Part shown: positions 22,362 to 34,061 of the stretch, in pieces
Numbering within the stretch: position 1 is the stretch's first letter
Layout of the letters: each line of letters begins with the position of its first letter
Assembly: GCA_028456385.1 (NCBI GenBank)
Contig: JALNQF010000003.1
Location: forward strand, 1-64,000
Direction: 5' to 3'
DNA: 64,000 nucleotides
DNA from: Ophiosphaerella korrae
Taxonomy: Eukaryota; Ascomycota; Dothideomycetes; Pleosporales; Phaeosphaeriaceae
Translations under genes and position numbers: made by a program
The notes under the pieces: model-generated
The model's database searches: none
Told to the model about the DNA's origin: nothing
The model's input: only the letters and a program-made list of their open reading frames with translations

Positions 22362-22817
22362 TCAGCTCCCAAACTCCCAAATGCTCCTCTCCCACCCCTC
22401 CGTCAACCCCCCATCCACCCCATACTTTTCCTGCCACTGCGTAAACCCCCCTTGCAGCACCACCACCCTCTGCTCCTTCTCCCCCTCCCCCTCCCCCCGC
22501 TGTCTACCACCCCCCTTCTTCGCCCTCACATACCCCAACGCCGCCCTCGGTCCCCGCTCCTGACTCAACGCACAATGAAACACAACCACCTCCTTCTTTT
22601 CCAGCGTGCGCATTAGCTCCGGCATGCGCGCTGCCAACTGCGTGCTGGGCACCCACGTCGACCCGCGAATGTGCCCGCCTACATGGTCGCCGTCGCGCAC
22701 GTCGATGACGGCAATGGTCGAGGGCGATGTGCGGAGTTGGGTGGCGAGCGCCTCGCGGGTGATGTAGGGGAGTGTGGCGATGGTGGGTTCGGGGGTGGTG
22801 GTGGTGGTGGTGGGCAT
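22362..22817 (-). CDS. Rhodanese/Cdc25-like phosphatase (Ych1/arsenate reductase type)
   Basis: A 151-residue minus-strand frame holds one rhodanese module. It opens with a Thr/Pro stretch, then VIDVRDGDHVGGHIRGS (the conserved DVRD.D..GGHI signature of Cdc25-like/ACR2 proteins) and the active loop HCALSQERGP, with the nucleophile Cys near residue 82. The six- to seven-residue loop with Arg points to a phosphatase or arsenate reductase rather than a sulfurtransferase. A Gly/Arg/Glu-rich insertion (AKKGGGRQRGEGEGEKEQ) lies before the last strand. The gene is convergent with the isomerase gene, with 115 bp between stops. A GGT-type trinucleotide run at 22795-22845 overlaps the start codon region. 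Confidence 0.88.
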   Translation of the reverse strand: MPTTTTTTPEPTIATLPYITREALATQLRTSPSTIAVIDVRDGDHVGGHIRGSTWVPSTQLAARMPELMRTLEKKEVVVFHCALSQERGPRAALGYVRAKKGGGRQRGEGEGEKEQRVVVLQGGFTQWQEKYGVDGGLTEGWERSIWEFGS

Positions 22818-23379
22818 TTTGGGTGGTGGTGGTAGTGGTGGTGGTGATGTGTAGCACGCAATACCTGCATTTCAATAAAAGTAGTTCAACTAGTTAACTG
22901 CAAGCGAGCGCTGGGCCTCACTCGTCAACTTTGCGCACACCATCTTGTTCTCAACTCACAGTGGCTCAATGCCACGCTACTCTGTTAACTTCAAATGAAG
23001 CAGACGTCTAGCTTGCTACCTTATCTGTTGAATCAACCCAAATTTAAGGTAACTGGCGCGCCGCTATAGTGTTCAGCGTAGCTAAGAGAACTCTCCGCCG
23101 CCGACGCGATAGTATACCTTTGCTATCCTAAATCCAGGAAGCTTAGCTAGCTGGGGGAGGAAGTAAGCTCGCAGTCAAGCTTGCAGCCAGTTTCAACGTA
23201 ATATACAAAACAATAAATTACAATCACTCAGACCCAAGGCAACCCAGTCTGTGCGAACCCTCTACCCAACCCATACCTACTACTTACTATACGTCAAAAC
23301 CCCCGGATAGGGGTCTGACGTAAGCCGACCCATTTAGTTACCAGCCTAGGTAGTATGTCTTGGCGAGATCTTCACTCCA
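22818..23379. other. Intergenic region, nothing recognised
   Basis: It contains the presumed promoter of the rhodanese gene, then DNA with no credible frame, RNA gene or repeat that I can recognise. Confidence 0.4.
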
Positions 23380-23385
23380 CCTTCG

Positions 23386-24790
23386 TCACCAAGCGCCAGT
23401 GACCATCACCCGTAGGCAACAATCGCACCTGAACCCCATCATCCTGTGCGTCCATGCCAGCCCTGCGACCAAACACCTTTGAGCCCGGCTTGCAATGTAG
23501 GATCCAGTGCGTGCAAAACCGCTGCACTCAAAGACTGGAGGCCCCCCCGTCCAGTTCATTCCTTCAAGCCCCCTTTCGAAGCTATATGGGGGGCTCGGGA
23601 GGATACATACGGTAAATATCCCACGGTTGGAACAAGAGTTGCACGGACTCGGATGCCGCAAACCATCTTTGATCCGAGTTTTGCCATACGGTGCCATTGA
23701 AGAGAACTCGTAGATGTTTCTGGAGGTTGTTATGGGGGAAGCTCATCATGCGGTATTCGTCGCTGTTGGCCGATCCAAAGGGATGCGTACCCAGCCAACT
23801 CCGATCGCCACCGGTAAGATCTCGAGTGTCGTTGTGCGGCTCCGTCGTCGGGGTGCCGTTCACAACTGTGGTTGTGAAATTCTGAATGCACCATTCGAGA
23901 ACGAATTAATTCATCAGCTCCATATAGAAATTTGCCATGGCGAAAGCGATTACCCCCGCTACGACCCCCATCACCGATAAAAAGTCTCAGTGGTTAGGTG
24001 ATTGGTGAAGCCTACAAATCTTGTGCATACAGCAAGGGCCCAATAAGGATCGAATGTACAATTGCCTCCAATACACATGGAGACGATGTCTGGGAGGCTT
24101 GACGTTTGCGCTACTGATTCCTGTGTTGACTGCGTTCTTGATCGGAGTCGACACCCACCACTGATTATCAGCAACATCTTCTTCTGCTTCATTATTAGCA
24201 AAGCACAAGGTACTTGGACGATAATCATTCCCGCGGCTTGACTCATTCCTATATCGTCCCAAGTCTTGGCGATACTAATCGTTGCGTTCACGTCCGATGT
24301 GGCCACTTTAGATCCGACCAACTGCTGTGAGAACGGGTCGATGGCGATTTGCATGAGCATAAAAAAAATAAACCGAGCCCGGTAATTGTACTAAAAGATC
24401 TTGCCAATATAGTTGGTTAGGGGGATGTTCCGTACGTGAGTTTCATTCTCCACATAAGGCCAAAACCACCCAAGATGCCTCTACTTGCCTTGTCGAATGT
24501 TGAGACATCTTCCAATGGCCGGCAGCCCCTGGCAAACCACATCCATTTGAGTTGACTATTGCATTTGACTGCTGGCAAGAGAAGTGTTATCCTAGCGCCC
24601 GCGGCAACGGACACTACGGTGTTGAGAGTCAATGAAGTACCAAATGCTGTAACAAACTGAGGTGCAGGCTTATTTTCGTAACGGTTCAGCACAACGATCA
24701 GTACCACGCCGATAACGACGCATATTATCCCCCAGACCCAAGTGCCGTCCAGCGAGAAGTAAGGAAAAGTAGATTTACATATGGACGCCC
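23386..24790 (-). pseudogene. DUF3176-family membrane protein gene, disrupted
   Basis: Minus-strand frames together outline a DUF3176 protein, a fungal-specific plasma-membrane family of unknown role with a large extracellular loop. The first block (24417-24707) has a hydrophobic segment, then VKCNSQLKWMWFARGCRPLEDVSTFDKASRG, the family's SQLKW.WF...RPL.DF..FD.ASRG signature (given here for recognition only in parts: SQLKWMWF, RPLEDVSTFD, ASRG). It meets a TAA at the end of that block. The next helix reads on in the same frame, then shifts in an A8 run (24361-24368) to IAIDPFSQQLV. GNCTFDPYWALAVC is the family's GNCTW..F.SL.VC motif. The C-terminal part (23582-23863) is in yet another frame. 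No ATG is visible before the first block. The multiple breaks support a pseudogene. Confidence 0.7.
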
Positions 24791-26319
24791 TCTGAGTGGG
24801 AGCATGCTCAGTTGAAGGGTCCTATCCCTATCCAGACTCAACCGGTTCGTAGGCAGCTTTGCTGGACGTCAGAATGAGAATTTCTCTGGTGGAATCAAGC
24901 TATGGTCAAGGGAGATGGCGGCGGCGGTACCGCCAAGTTATGTATGATAGCATACATGTCGACATCTTCTGTGTGTGACAGAGCCTGTCGAACGGCCATG
25001 TAGCTCGCCAGTCAGATGAAGGATTGGACAATTGGACCCCAAATTTGCAGTGGTCAAGATATTGTATGTCGCAAACAGCCATATTCGTAGTTGCCGGTCA
25101 ATGATCGAGAGGCAAACGCCCTTGCCCGCAACCTCTTGCCAGGCATTCTAATTAAATACATGTTCATTGGAGCGACGAGGCATTGTCGGGAGGGCGAGGG
25201 TGACGTCAAACCTCGATGATGGCCGCTCAGCAAGATCACCACCGGTCTCGCTATCCCAGAACTCCCCCATCTGGGTATCTGCGCAGTCTTGTACCTGCGC
25301 AGTCTTGTACCACGTCTGCTGGTACTACGCCGTCAGCTCCTAATCCGACTCCGACAGAGCCGACGTGACTTTCCTCCGTCACGCTAATGCGTGGGCCCAT
25401 ACACACCCTACATGATTCTACGTACATACGTACAAACAAAGTGCCTTTGTGCACCATTGCTAAAACAAAATATTAGCGTATACACAGATCTTTACACTGT
25501 AGGCGAGACGATTTATAGCCATAGCCCTGAATCTCCCAAGAAACCCTAGAAGAAAAAAAACAACCATAAATCCCCTGGTTTTGCAAATATAATATCAATG
25601 GGATTTACATCAGGAACCAGCTAGCCCCCCGCCGCGACCAATTAACCAGCCCGAAGCAGGGGTAGTCGACTACGAAAATTACCCCTCAAATGAAAACCGC
25701 TGGCGTAGCATAGTAATTACTCCATCTATTAATATAAATATTGCTATACTCGTCCTACCTACCACCATACCTAAACCCCTTACAAGACCCAGCAGTCCTC
25801 TGCTACGGTTTCAACAGATGAGGTGCGCAAAGTCAGTAAAGGCCCGGCGCTTGCTTGTATCCGGCACTCGCTTGCACACTACGCTGTCCGAAAATTACAA
25901 GGGGAGTTGGGTAGAAGAGGGATTCGCTTCGCATGTTCTATTTATATGAGTAGGTTTTCAGAATACGTAAAATCCATCAAGTTGCGGTGTCGCTGAGTTT
26001 GGCTCTTTTTTTTTTTTTCCGTGCATCTGTCGCCCAAAAAAATGGCTGCCTAGGTAGCCAACGATGATACAAAGGCACTAAGACGAGGACAGTCTGGCCT
26101 GGGCGTTATCGCTACAAAGAACCAAAGTACTGTGAGAGAAATATTTTGCACGAGGAACATAGAGCGAGTGTGTTACTGCAGTCACAGTCCAACCGGCCAA
26201 CTACCTCATACCTCAAGTCAATATATTCCTACCATCCCACAACACTGCACCATTTAAACGCCGCCCAAGCACACAACATAATACACACCACCTAAACGCC
26301 CCCTATCTCCATGTCCTCC
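24791..26319. other. Intergenic region between the DUF3176 remnant and the PDI gene
   Basis: This 1.5 kb has no supportable gene. It includes poly-A/T runs (25551-25560 and a T-run near 26007-26018) and a locally AT-rich patch near 25,680-25,760. It may contain further decayed repeats, but I could not identify any. Confidence 0.35.
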
Positions 26320-28504
26320 TTAATCATGTTTGCCCCCCAACAACCCCCCCTCCTTCTCCCCAACCCCACCCCTCACACCCCTCCTCCTCCGCCCAAACAA
26401 CACAACCCCCGTAACCGCACCTCCCAGCAAACCTAGACTCAAAAACCCATGCCCACTAACGAAGCCCTGCACCGCCATTACCGCGCTCATAAACGCGCCC
26501 GCCGTACTCTTCGCCTTGATAAGCGGCGGATTATGCGTGACCTTGTCCAGCGTGTCAAGGATAGCGGCGCGGGAAAGGGGAATTGGGGCGTTGGAGGCCG
26601 TGGAGTCCCAGTAGCGGTGGTGCTGCGAAAATTAGTCAAGGGAAAGGAAGCAAGCAAGCAAGCAAGCAAGGAAGGAAGGAAGGGGGACGTACATCTTCGT
26701 CGTTGATGACCACGCGGTCGCCGTCCTTGACATCAACACCATACGTAGCCTTGATCCAGCGCTCCCAAAACGCGCCATCAACCCAGGCAAAGCCCACCTG
26801 CACGCGCTGCACAGCATCCATATCAATGCGCGTAGCCTTTGCGTCACGCAGGGCGCGCGCATCGTTTTTATCGGTGGCCTCTTCGATGCGGAGTTGTTTC
26901 GCGTCGCGGAGGAGTTGGCGCTCGAGGCGGAACGACTGGGCCTGCTTGTCGATGAATTCGTGGGCGGCGAGGCGGAGTTCGCGCTTGGAGGTTTCAAAGG
27001 TGGGGAGGGCGCGGTTGAGGAGGGCGAGGACGACGAACTTGGAGGCCATGATTTCGTGGGCGTTGGCAGAGGTGAGTTCGGGAACGAGGGGGAGCCAGAC
27101 GGAGTGCATCCAGGTGAGGATCTTTTTGGTGTCGCGCATTTCGCGGGGCGTGATGGGGGGGTAGTAGGTGGGTTTGCCGTCGCGCGAGACGATGAGACGG
27201 GGATAGGTAGAGATTTTGAAGCGTTGGGCGAGGGCAACGTCGTTGGATTTTACGAGCCTGGCTTTTCCGACCAGGCTTAGGGGGAGGCGCTCGAGGGCCT
27301 GGAAGTCCTCGGAAGTGGTGGCGTGGTCGTAAAAGTATGTAAAGATGACCTCCTCGGTCTTCTCCATCTTCTCAAACGCCGCAGCATCTACATCTAATAC
27401 ACCTTCTCCCACAGCGGTCGCCTTCTCAGCATAGCCCAGCAAGTCGCCGAGTCCTCGAAGGCCGTCATATTCGACGCGCTCGCCACCGCGGAAGAAGAGC
27501 ATGGTGGGGTAGCCTTTGACACCTGCTTCTTTACAGAGCCTCTTCTCTTCATCACAGTTGATTTCGCCAATGTTGAGCTTTCCACGCATCTGACGCGCCA
27601 GGTTGTGCCAGTTTGGAGCAAGCGCCTGACAATGGTGGCACCAAGGCGCATAGAACTTGACGAACCAGGGATCCATGGTGTTGGTGACAGCCTTCTGGAA
27701 CTTTTCGGTAGTCAATACTTCGACAAGACCAGAAGGGTTAGCATTTGACGTGGGCTTCGCCTTTGCCGGCTTAGGCTTTGCGACGGGCGTAGGCGTGCTT
27801 TTCGCGGCCGAACTGGCCTTCTTCTCCCCAGCCTCCTTCTCTTTCACAGCCTCTTCCGTGTCTGGCCCTGTTGGAACGGAATTCGCGCCGGGTGCCGGTA
27901 GCTTGGGCCCACCCTCCTTCCGCGAGCCTGGGCGAATTGCCTCAAGAAGCTGCTCAACCCAATCGCTCAGACCCTTCATATCCTTTGCGCCAGCCTGCGT
28001 CTGCACCAGCTTTCCGTCCTTGAAGTACAGCATCGAGGGGTAGCTTGCGATGTCATTTTTTTTGCACGTGTCAGCAAAGTCGACACAGTTGACCTTTGCA
28101 AACTTGAAGTCGTAGTATCGCGTGAAGGAGTTGAGCGAGTCGCCGTCGCTCTCGTCCTTGGAAGCGATGGGCTTGGAGGTGTAGTAGAACTCGTAGGCGG
28201 TCTGGTATGTGGGCTTGAAATGCATGCAGTGTGGACAGTGAGGAGACCAGAACTCGACTAGCCTAAGCAAGCAGTTAGCAAGGACATGGAAATGGCTGTG
28301 TCACGCCTACCAGTTGCCTTTCTTGATCTCTTTGTTGAGCGTGTTCTCGCCAAGCTCGACCATGGGCGGCACGGTCTGGCCGTTGAAGATGGTGTCTGGC
28401 CGCTTATCTTCCCACTCGTCGTCCGTCTTTGCGCCCTTGGTTTCGACGGCCAGCGCAGTCGCCAGCGTCGCCAGCGACAGGAGAGAATAGAATATGGAGC
28501 GCAT
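26320..28504 (-). CDS. Protein disulfide isomerase family protein, two thioredoxin domains, C-terminal anchor
   Basis: Three exons (28504-28311, 28262-26693, 26622-26320) give 688 residues. Introns of 48 and 70 bp have GT-AG ends and keep phase (KKGN-W|LVEF and VINDED|HHRYW). The product acts in the ER lumen on disulfides. Residues 1-19 form a cleavable signal peptide (MRSIFYSLLSLATLATALA). The first thioredoxin domain has WSPHCPHC with Cys74/Cys77 and a closing SYPSMLYF cis-Pro strand; the second has FYAPWCHHC with Cys273/Cys276 and GYPTMLFF. A Pro/Ala/Lys linker separates them and a third, redox-inactive thioredoxin-like domain follows (STYPRLIV). Near the C-terminus a Gly/Val-rich hydrophobic segment (LGLLGGAVTGVVLF) precedes an RRRRRG basic stop-transfer patch, so it is probably a type I membrane PDI of the Eps1/TMX kind. 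Confidence 0.93.
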
Positions 28505-28783
28505 GGCCGCGACTGCAAGCTAAGTCTGTCCGGCAGTAGGGGCTGCTTCTCGTAGGCTTGTAAGGAACTTCGGGCGCGGTGGCGGGTGTGAGAGGGTGTA
28601 GGCACGGTTTCCCGTTCCAACGTTCCTCGCCGCCTCGCTGTCCCTTGCCAGAGAACAGAAGCCCGAAGCGACAGGGATCTCTCCGCACGTCTTGGCAGGT
28701 CCAACCGCACCTCGACATGTTGACGGCATCGCCTCTTCGCCCGTCCATTGCGCCGCACCACCACCCCCGCCGCCCCCGCCACA
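28505..28783. promoter_or_regulatory. Bidirectional promoter between PDI and NDUFA5 genes
   Basis: Only 279 bp separate the divergent start codons of the PDI-family gene (minus) and the complex I subunit gene (plus), so the two must share one promoter region. It is GC- and CT-rich with a C-rich stretch just before the NDUFA5 ATG. No clear TATA box is seen. Confidence 0.6.
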
Positions 28784-29608
28784 ATGAGAGCAGCTGCACG
28801 GCTCCTGGCCAGCGTCAAGCCTGGGAATTTCCTCGAGCCCGGCGCCCCCACGGGCCTCACGGGCCTGCTCACCCACCCCTCGCCGCGCTCAGCATTGCTC
28901 TACCACTACCACGGCACCCTCGACAAGCTCAAGAAGATGCCCGAGTCCTCCGTCTACCGCCAGTCCACCGAGGCCCTGACCAAGCACCGCCTCCAGATCG
29001 TCGAGCAGTCCATCCCCGCAGGATGGGATGCATGGCAGCAGAAGATCCAGGCACAGATTGCCAAAGACCCGGGCCTCGTCGCCGAAGTCAAAGAAGGAAA
29101 CGGGTGGTCGGCCGCCGTGCTGTCTGCAAACCAGGAGGTCGACGAACGAGCCAATGGCGCCGAGTGGGACGGCGAGGTCCAAACGCCCTTCCCGGAGGGC
29201 ACTCGCACGTCTAACGAGCGGCGCTCACACATCAAGAAAATGGCTGGCGACGCCAAATACAAAAACGAGCGGAAAATCAATCACGTCACGCTGGACCCCG
29301 AGCCGCAATACACGGTAGACGAGTATGTTGACACCTACCGCAAACGCATGCCACGCTAATCCATGCAGAATCTCCGCCCTCGAAACCAAGCTCGGCGCAG
29401 GCCTCATCGAAGAAGTCATCCAAGTCGCCGCCGGCGAGCACTCGCTCGTCGACGCCATGATCACGCACGAAATGTACGTCCCACCCACCTCCGTTCCAAA
29501 CAACACAACTAACCCTCCCCGCCCGCCAGCTGGTCCCCCCTCTCCGAGCCCGCGCCCCCCGGCCAGTGGACCTACTTCGAGCGCGCCTCGCACACGGGCT
29601 CGGGCTAG
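28784..29608 (+). CDS. NADH:ubiquinone oxidoreductase subunit, NDUFA5 type
   Basis: Three exons (28784-29322, 29369-29473, 29530-29608) encode 240 residues of the complex I accessory subunit homologous to mammalian NDUFA5 (the 29.9-kDa subunit in Neurospora). The N-terminus MRAAARLLASVKPG is a mitochondrial presequence type. Family marks are TGLTGLLTHPSPRSALLYHY, YRQSTEALTKHRL and, across the first intron, LETKLGAGLIEEVIQVA. The last exon gives WSPLSEPAPPGQWTYFER, the conserved end of the family. The introns of 46 and 56 bp are GT-AG and phase-preserving (VD-E|ISAL and HE-I|WSP). The 5' neighbour is the PDI gene on the other strand; the 3' neighbour converges with 37 bp between stops. Confidence 0.95.
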
Positions 29609-29645
29609 ATATACATGCAATGCAATCCCAATTCCAATTCCAATT

Positions 29646-30056
29646 CTACTTTACTTGTCTTTCGCGTGCCGCCTGCTCGTCTGCTAACGCCTGGCGCCGC
29701 GCCTCATTGCGCCGGCCTAAAATGCGCAGTGTGTTTTCGCGCTCAATGGCCGCCATACTCGACCAGTTTTGTATGCGCGAGAGCGTGCCGTCTTTATTGA
29801 CGACGAGCGGGCCTAGATGGTCGAGCTTGAGCGAGTCGCCTGTGCTGACGTCGAGTGTGTGTGTTGCGTCGGAAGGGGAAGGGAGGGGTAAGGGTGTGTG
29901 TGTGTCGTGTGCTGTGCTTTGCTGTGACGTAGTTTCGTCGGATTGATTTTGTGCATCTTGCTGCGCGGCTTCTTGCGCAGGGGCGCTTGTATTCACAGAC
30001 ATGGCGCGCGTGCAGGTGCGTTGGGAACGTAGAGTACGCTGGACAAGGCGTTTCAT
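29646..30056 (-). CDS. Small conserved fungal protein, possible mitochondrial targeting
   Basis: The frame is open from 30164, but the best start is the ATG at 30056, giving 136 residues beginning MKRLVQRTLRSQRTCTRAMS, an acid-free, Arg-rich stretch like a mitochondrial presequence. After a Gln/Thr/Ser-rich linker, the C-terminal 60 residues carry a dense conserved-looking block: LDHLGPLVVNKDGTLSRI, then NWSSMAAIERENTLRILGRRN. I have the impression that this GTLSRI.NW....ERENTLR.L..RN pattern recurs in small fungal proteins, but I cannot name the family or role. It lacks introns and membrane segments. Confidence 0.75.
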   Translation of the reverse strand: MKRLVQRTLRSQRTCTRAMSVNTSAPAQEAAQQDAQNQSDETTSQQSTAHDTHTPLPLPSPSDATHTLDVSTGDSLKLDHLGPLVVNKDGTLSRIQNWSSMAAIERENTLRILGRRNEARRQALADEQAARERQVK

Positions 30057-33000
30057 AGATGTGTGTGCGTGTGGATGGGGAGAGGTGGCTGTTGTGTTGA
30101 GGAAAGGTTGCTCAGGGTCTAGAATCGGCATGGCGTTGTGGCGCGGGGTGTGACATGCAAACATACTCGCGTTGAGGGGTTTTGTTCAACTTGCAGGCTA
30201 TTCTAATAAACATTGCCTTTTCAGTTTACTGCTTCAGTCCTCGGTTGTAAAGCACGCACATCACTATCCGCGCAGCGATGGCGTTGGTTTGGTATCAACA
30301 CCAATCATGCGAAGCTACGCACGTGAGCGACCACTCTAGGCAATAGAAGGAGGCAGTAATAGCGTGGCCTCAAATGGATAAGGTTGTGTTGGGCCATGTA
30401 GGGTTTGATGCAATAAAGTGCTGGCAAACCTTACATGCGTGGTGCAGTAAGGTGCCCGCAGCACGTACATGGTGCCGTAGCCATGTCTGCGAGTAGCTTA
30501 GTTATGGGGAGGGGCGTTGGTAGTGGTTGTTTGGCAGATGAAGGTACTTGGTCGCTGTTTCCTCAACTTTGTTTAAACATCGTCCAATGTCACGTCGCCA
30601 CCCGTCTACTTGCCACTACATCTCCCTGCTCTTGGCGCACAAACTCCGAAATTATCGACACGATAAGGACCTGAATCCTTGCGCCGCATGACCAACCGTT
30701 TAGACAAATACCTTTCGCCCATCGTCACAGGCCAGTATCATCAATACACCGGAGATTGTTAGTTACGAAAGCGATACCTCCCCAGTGCGGTGCGCAATGT
30801 TCACGATATCTAGCGTGGTGTTGTGCTGCGGCTATATTCGCTAAAAGCGGAAAATAAAACCGCTTGTGGGGCCTCGTGGAGACGGGCAATCGCCCAGTAT
30901 CAGAGAAACAACAGCTCCTAATTCCTTCCAAGAGTTGTCACGGCAAATGGCGGCTTCCGTGCCGGCTGGCTTTACCTGGATTATTCCAATCCCAGAGGCC
31001 CAAACCAGCGTCGAGTAGGCTGTGACGTTGCAGAGTGCGATCGCTGCGGAGCATGCCATTTCTGGCCCTTTGTCCGGTCCCTCGTCACGAGTCCAAGGAA
31101 CGCGAAACCCTAGTAACGCCGAGAAAGTCAGGGCAGGCATCCAGTCGCTAATTGTCGGCCAGTAGCAAAACGATTTCTAGGCTCCTCGGAAGGATATTTC
31201 CAGGTACGCCTCACCGTCTTCCCAGTCTCGCGACCCTGCTCGCCAACACGCGCTGCGTGGCATGCCAGGTAGAGGCGCGACGGCAGTTTCACACAAAGTG
31301 CGCACGAGAGCCAGCCTAGAAGGACGTTGGCGGGTCCAGAAAGCTGCACGACATCAAGTCTTCCCGCCGTACCTTCGCCGTTCTTTCCTGCTTGCGGGTG
31401 CGATGCAGGATCAGGCGGTCAAAGAGGGGCTCCCGCGTGTGGAACTGCGCTCAGTTAAGCTTAATCCGACCACCTTCAAGACGTGCCGTGTGCAGACCAC
31501 GTTGAAGCTCTCGGGAGGTGAATATGTGACATGATGTGCAGGATAATCAACACGCCAATAGTGCCATGGCGTCTTGCCCATCGCTATTATATGGACGCGT
31601 GGAAGTCATGGCGCCGCCAAAGAGGAAGGGTAATTACCACAGAGCGTGCCTGGTGGGATCAAGACAAGAGCGGGAAACACGTGGGGGCTCGATCGGCACG
31701 GCTCTTCTCTGGACCCATGGACGGCCGCCAAAACCGAGATTCGATTCACAAGCATTGACTAAGAATATCTCGTGCTCGCAGTCTGGCATGCCGAAGAAAA
31801 TTTCTGATGCGCCAAGACCGGCAACGCGCTGCCGTAGCAAGGTTTGCATCGGCTAGCTTTACCGCAACCAGTGCTCTAAGTCAGGTGAGCGGTGCCAAGC
31901 CGAGATGAGCTGCAACGTAAACACCAGGTTTTACAAAAAGGGTCTTGGTGATGTGACTGACCCCGAGTATTGGGCCACGAGCGAGCATCGGATGTGTCAC
32001 GTTTTGTAATCGAGTCAGCAGCGGCGCTCGGAATGCCAGATTAAGCCACTATCATGATCAGCTCGCCATGGCTTGAGCGTAAGCTTACTGGACGACACGG
32101 ATTCAACTGCATTAGTAGCCTGGCGGATCTTGCGCGATCACTTACTAGCAAGACTAGGCACGCATGAGGGCGTTGTTTTGAGATGCAGCGCCTGCCGTTT
32201 CAATTAGATATCAGCGCTTTGTGCGTGCTTAGCGCTGGAGAGTCTTCACGTATCATTTGGTTCACGCAGCGCAGTTTCAACGTCTCGCAGCATGTCATTC
32301 GGCCGCACGGTCGGAGATCTCTGTTAAACCTTCTAGCGGATGCCATGCCGTTGGTGCTATGGTTGAAGGGTGCCCCTGTCTAGTGCTGTAAGACCTACGT
32401 CACGCACGGCTAGGAATTTCCTTGAGCTGCGCACTCGGCGGTCTAGTGAGACGGGGCAACGATGGATCGCCTCATGGCGAAGGGGTAAGGGAGTGCCAAC
32501 GAGGTGGCTACCGGGCCGGTGGCAGACAGGCATAAGTATACTGCACAACGAAAAAGTGCTTGGGCGCGCACATTGTTCACCGGACGCGCCGGTGTCGTCA
32601 ACGGAAATAAGAACCTAGTCGACAGCCACAGCCGCCAGCGCAGGCTGATATTCGGCCACGCTCGGGGCAAGGCTCGGGTGACTTGCTTTACAGCGCTTTA
32701 CAGGTCGCAGCCACTCCGATCGGGTGACAAAAGACAAAAGACGTCGGTGTGCAATCCGTATTGCTACCAGCAGGCGGGTATGCCTATCGGGCAAGGGGTG
32801 GTTGAGAGCGGTTGGCGATGATGATGGTGATGATGATGTGATGAGCATGTGGCGAAGAGCAAGGGCGGGTCGGGCTAACCTTATCGATAGGTGCTTGCTT
32901 GATGATGTACTATGTAATAGACGTAGGGTAGGCTTGGACTAGTGTATGAAACGCCGCAGAGAGTTGATTGACCGGCATGCGGAGGGAATTGGGATGCGCG

Positions 33001-34061
33001 AGTCGTATCGGCGCAAAGTGCGGTACAGAATAATGAGACAGGCGGATTACAAGGTAGGGAGGTAGGCTACAGGAGGTGCGTCTTCTGGAAGTCAACAGCA
33101 GGCGGCCCAGTGCAGACAGCATAGGTAGAGCATTTGTGGCGTGTGGGCTGGTGGCAGAGAGCCCGGATGGGGGCATCACGTGTAGCGGGCTGTCCTTCTC
33201 ACTTCCTAAAACTACGCCTCCCGCATTCGTAGCAGGCTCGCCGCGGACACGAATTTGCCTGCCACGAAACACGTCTGCCCCCGTCCTCTCGACTCTCTAG
33301 CCCCCCCTTCCCATCTCCTGTCCTGGCCCGCCTCCCGCCTCCCACCCATCCCTTCCCGGCTCCTCTTTCACTACGTCTCTGCCAAAAATACTGTGCCCGG
33401 CCCAAGCTCCCCGGCAAGCTCCGGCGATAAGCAGCGCGGAACCAGGTTGCAGTGCGGAAAGGTGGTTGCAAACATTTGTTCAAATTTTCGCCGAGCCCTA
33501 CACCGCGCTCCCAGGCGACTCTTCCAAACCAGACTCCATACGCACTGCCCTCCCAAGTTGCTGCTGCTGCTACTGCTCCCCGGCAGACGTCTGCTCTTCT
33601 CAAACACCACCAAAGTATAGCGTCCCGCCTGCCACCCTCGTGCCCCCAAGAACTCCACTTGGACTATCCGCTTGAGGCTGAAGGCGTGAGTGGGCCGATC
33701 TGCATCACGCCCTTGTCACTCGCGCGGCACTGCACGCGAAGCGCCAGACAAACTTGTCCACCGTCCCCATCCACCATCTAGCCCACGAACCAATTTCATC
33801 GTCGCCCTCTTGAGTCTTGACCCTCTCGCCTCCCTCCGCTGCGGTGCACACAAACACCCGCTTAGGCACAAGTACGCCCCGTCTGGATCTGACTGCTCGT
33901 CGTCCACCCCCACAGCTCCACAAAGCTTCTTGGGCACACGCGCTCTAGCCTACCGCTGCTTACCCTGACCCGCGACGGATGAGCTCTCCAACAACTCGAT
34001 CAATTGGACGCGCCTTGTTCGACATCACCTCACCCAACACCCCCTCCCCGCCCTCGATATC
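30057..34061. other. Long intergenic region and leader of the zinc-finger regulator
   Basis: About 4 kb lack any convincing gene on either strand; the open frames are short, mutually overlapping and of unnatural composition. The last kilobase (33,000-34,061) is CT-rich with many short ATG-initiated frames, typical of a long fungal 5' leader with uORFs ahead of a regulatory gene. A noncoding RNA could be present, but I see no diagnostic structure. Confidence 0.45.

Noticed and set aside
30435..33620. Numerous frames of 60-134 codons in the gap before the zinc-finger gene
   Set aside because: They overlap on both strands, lack domains and splice logic, and are better explained as intergenic and leader DNA.
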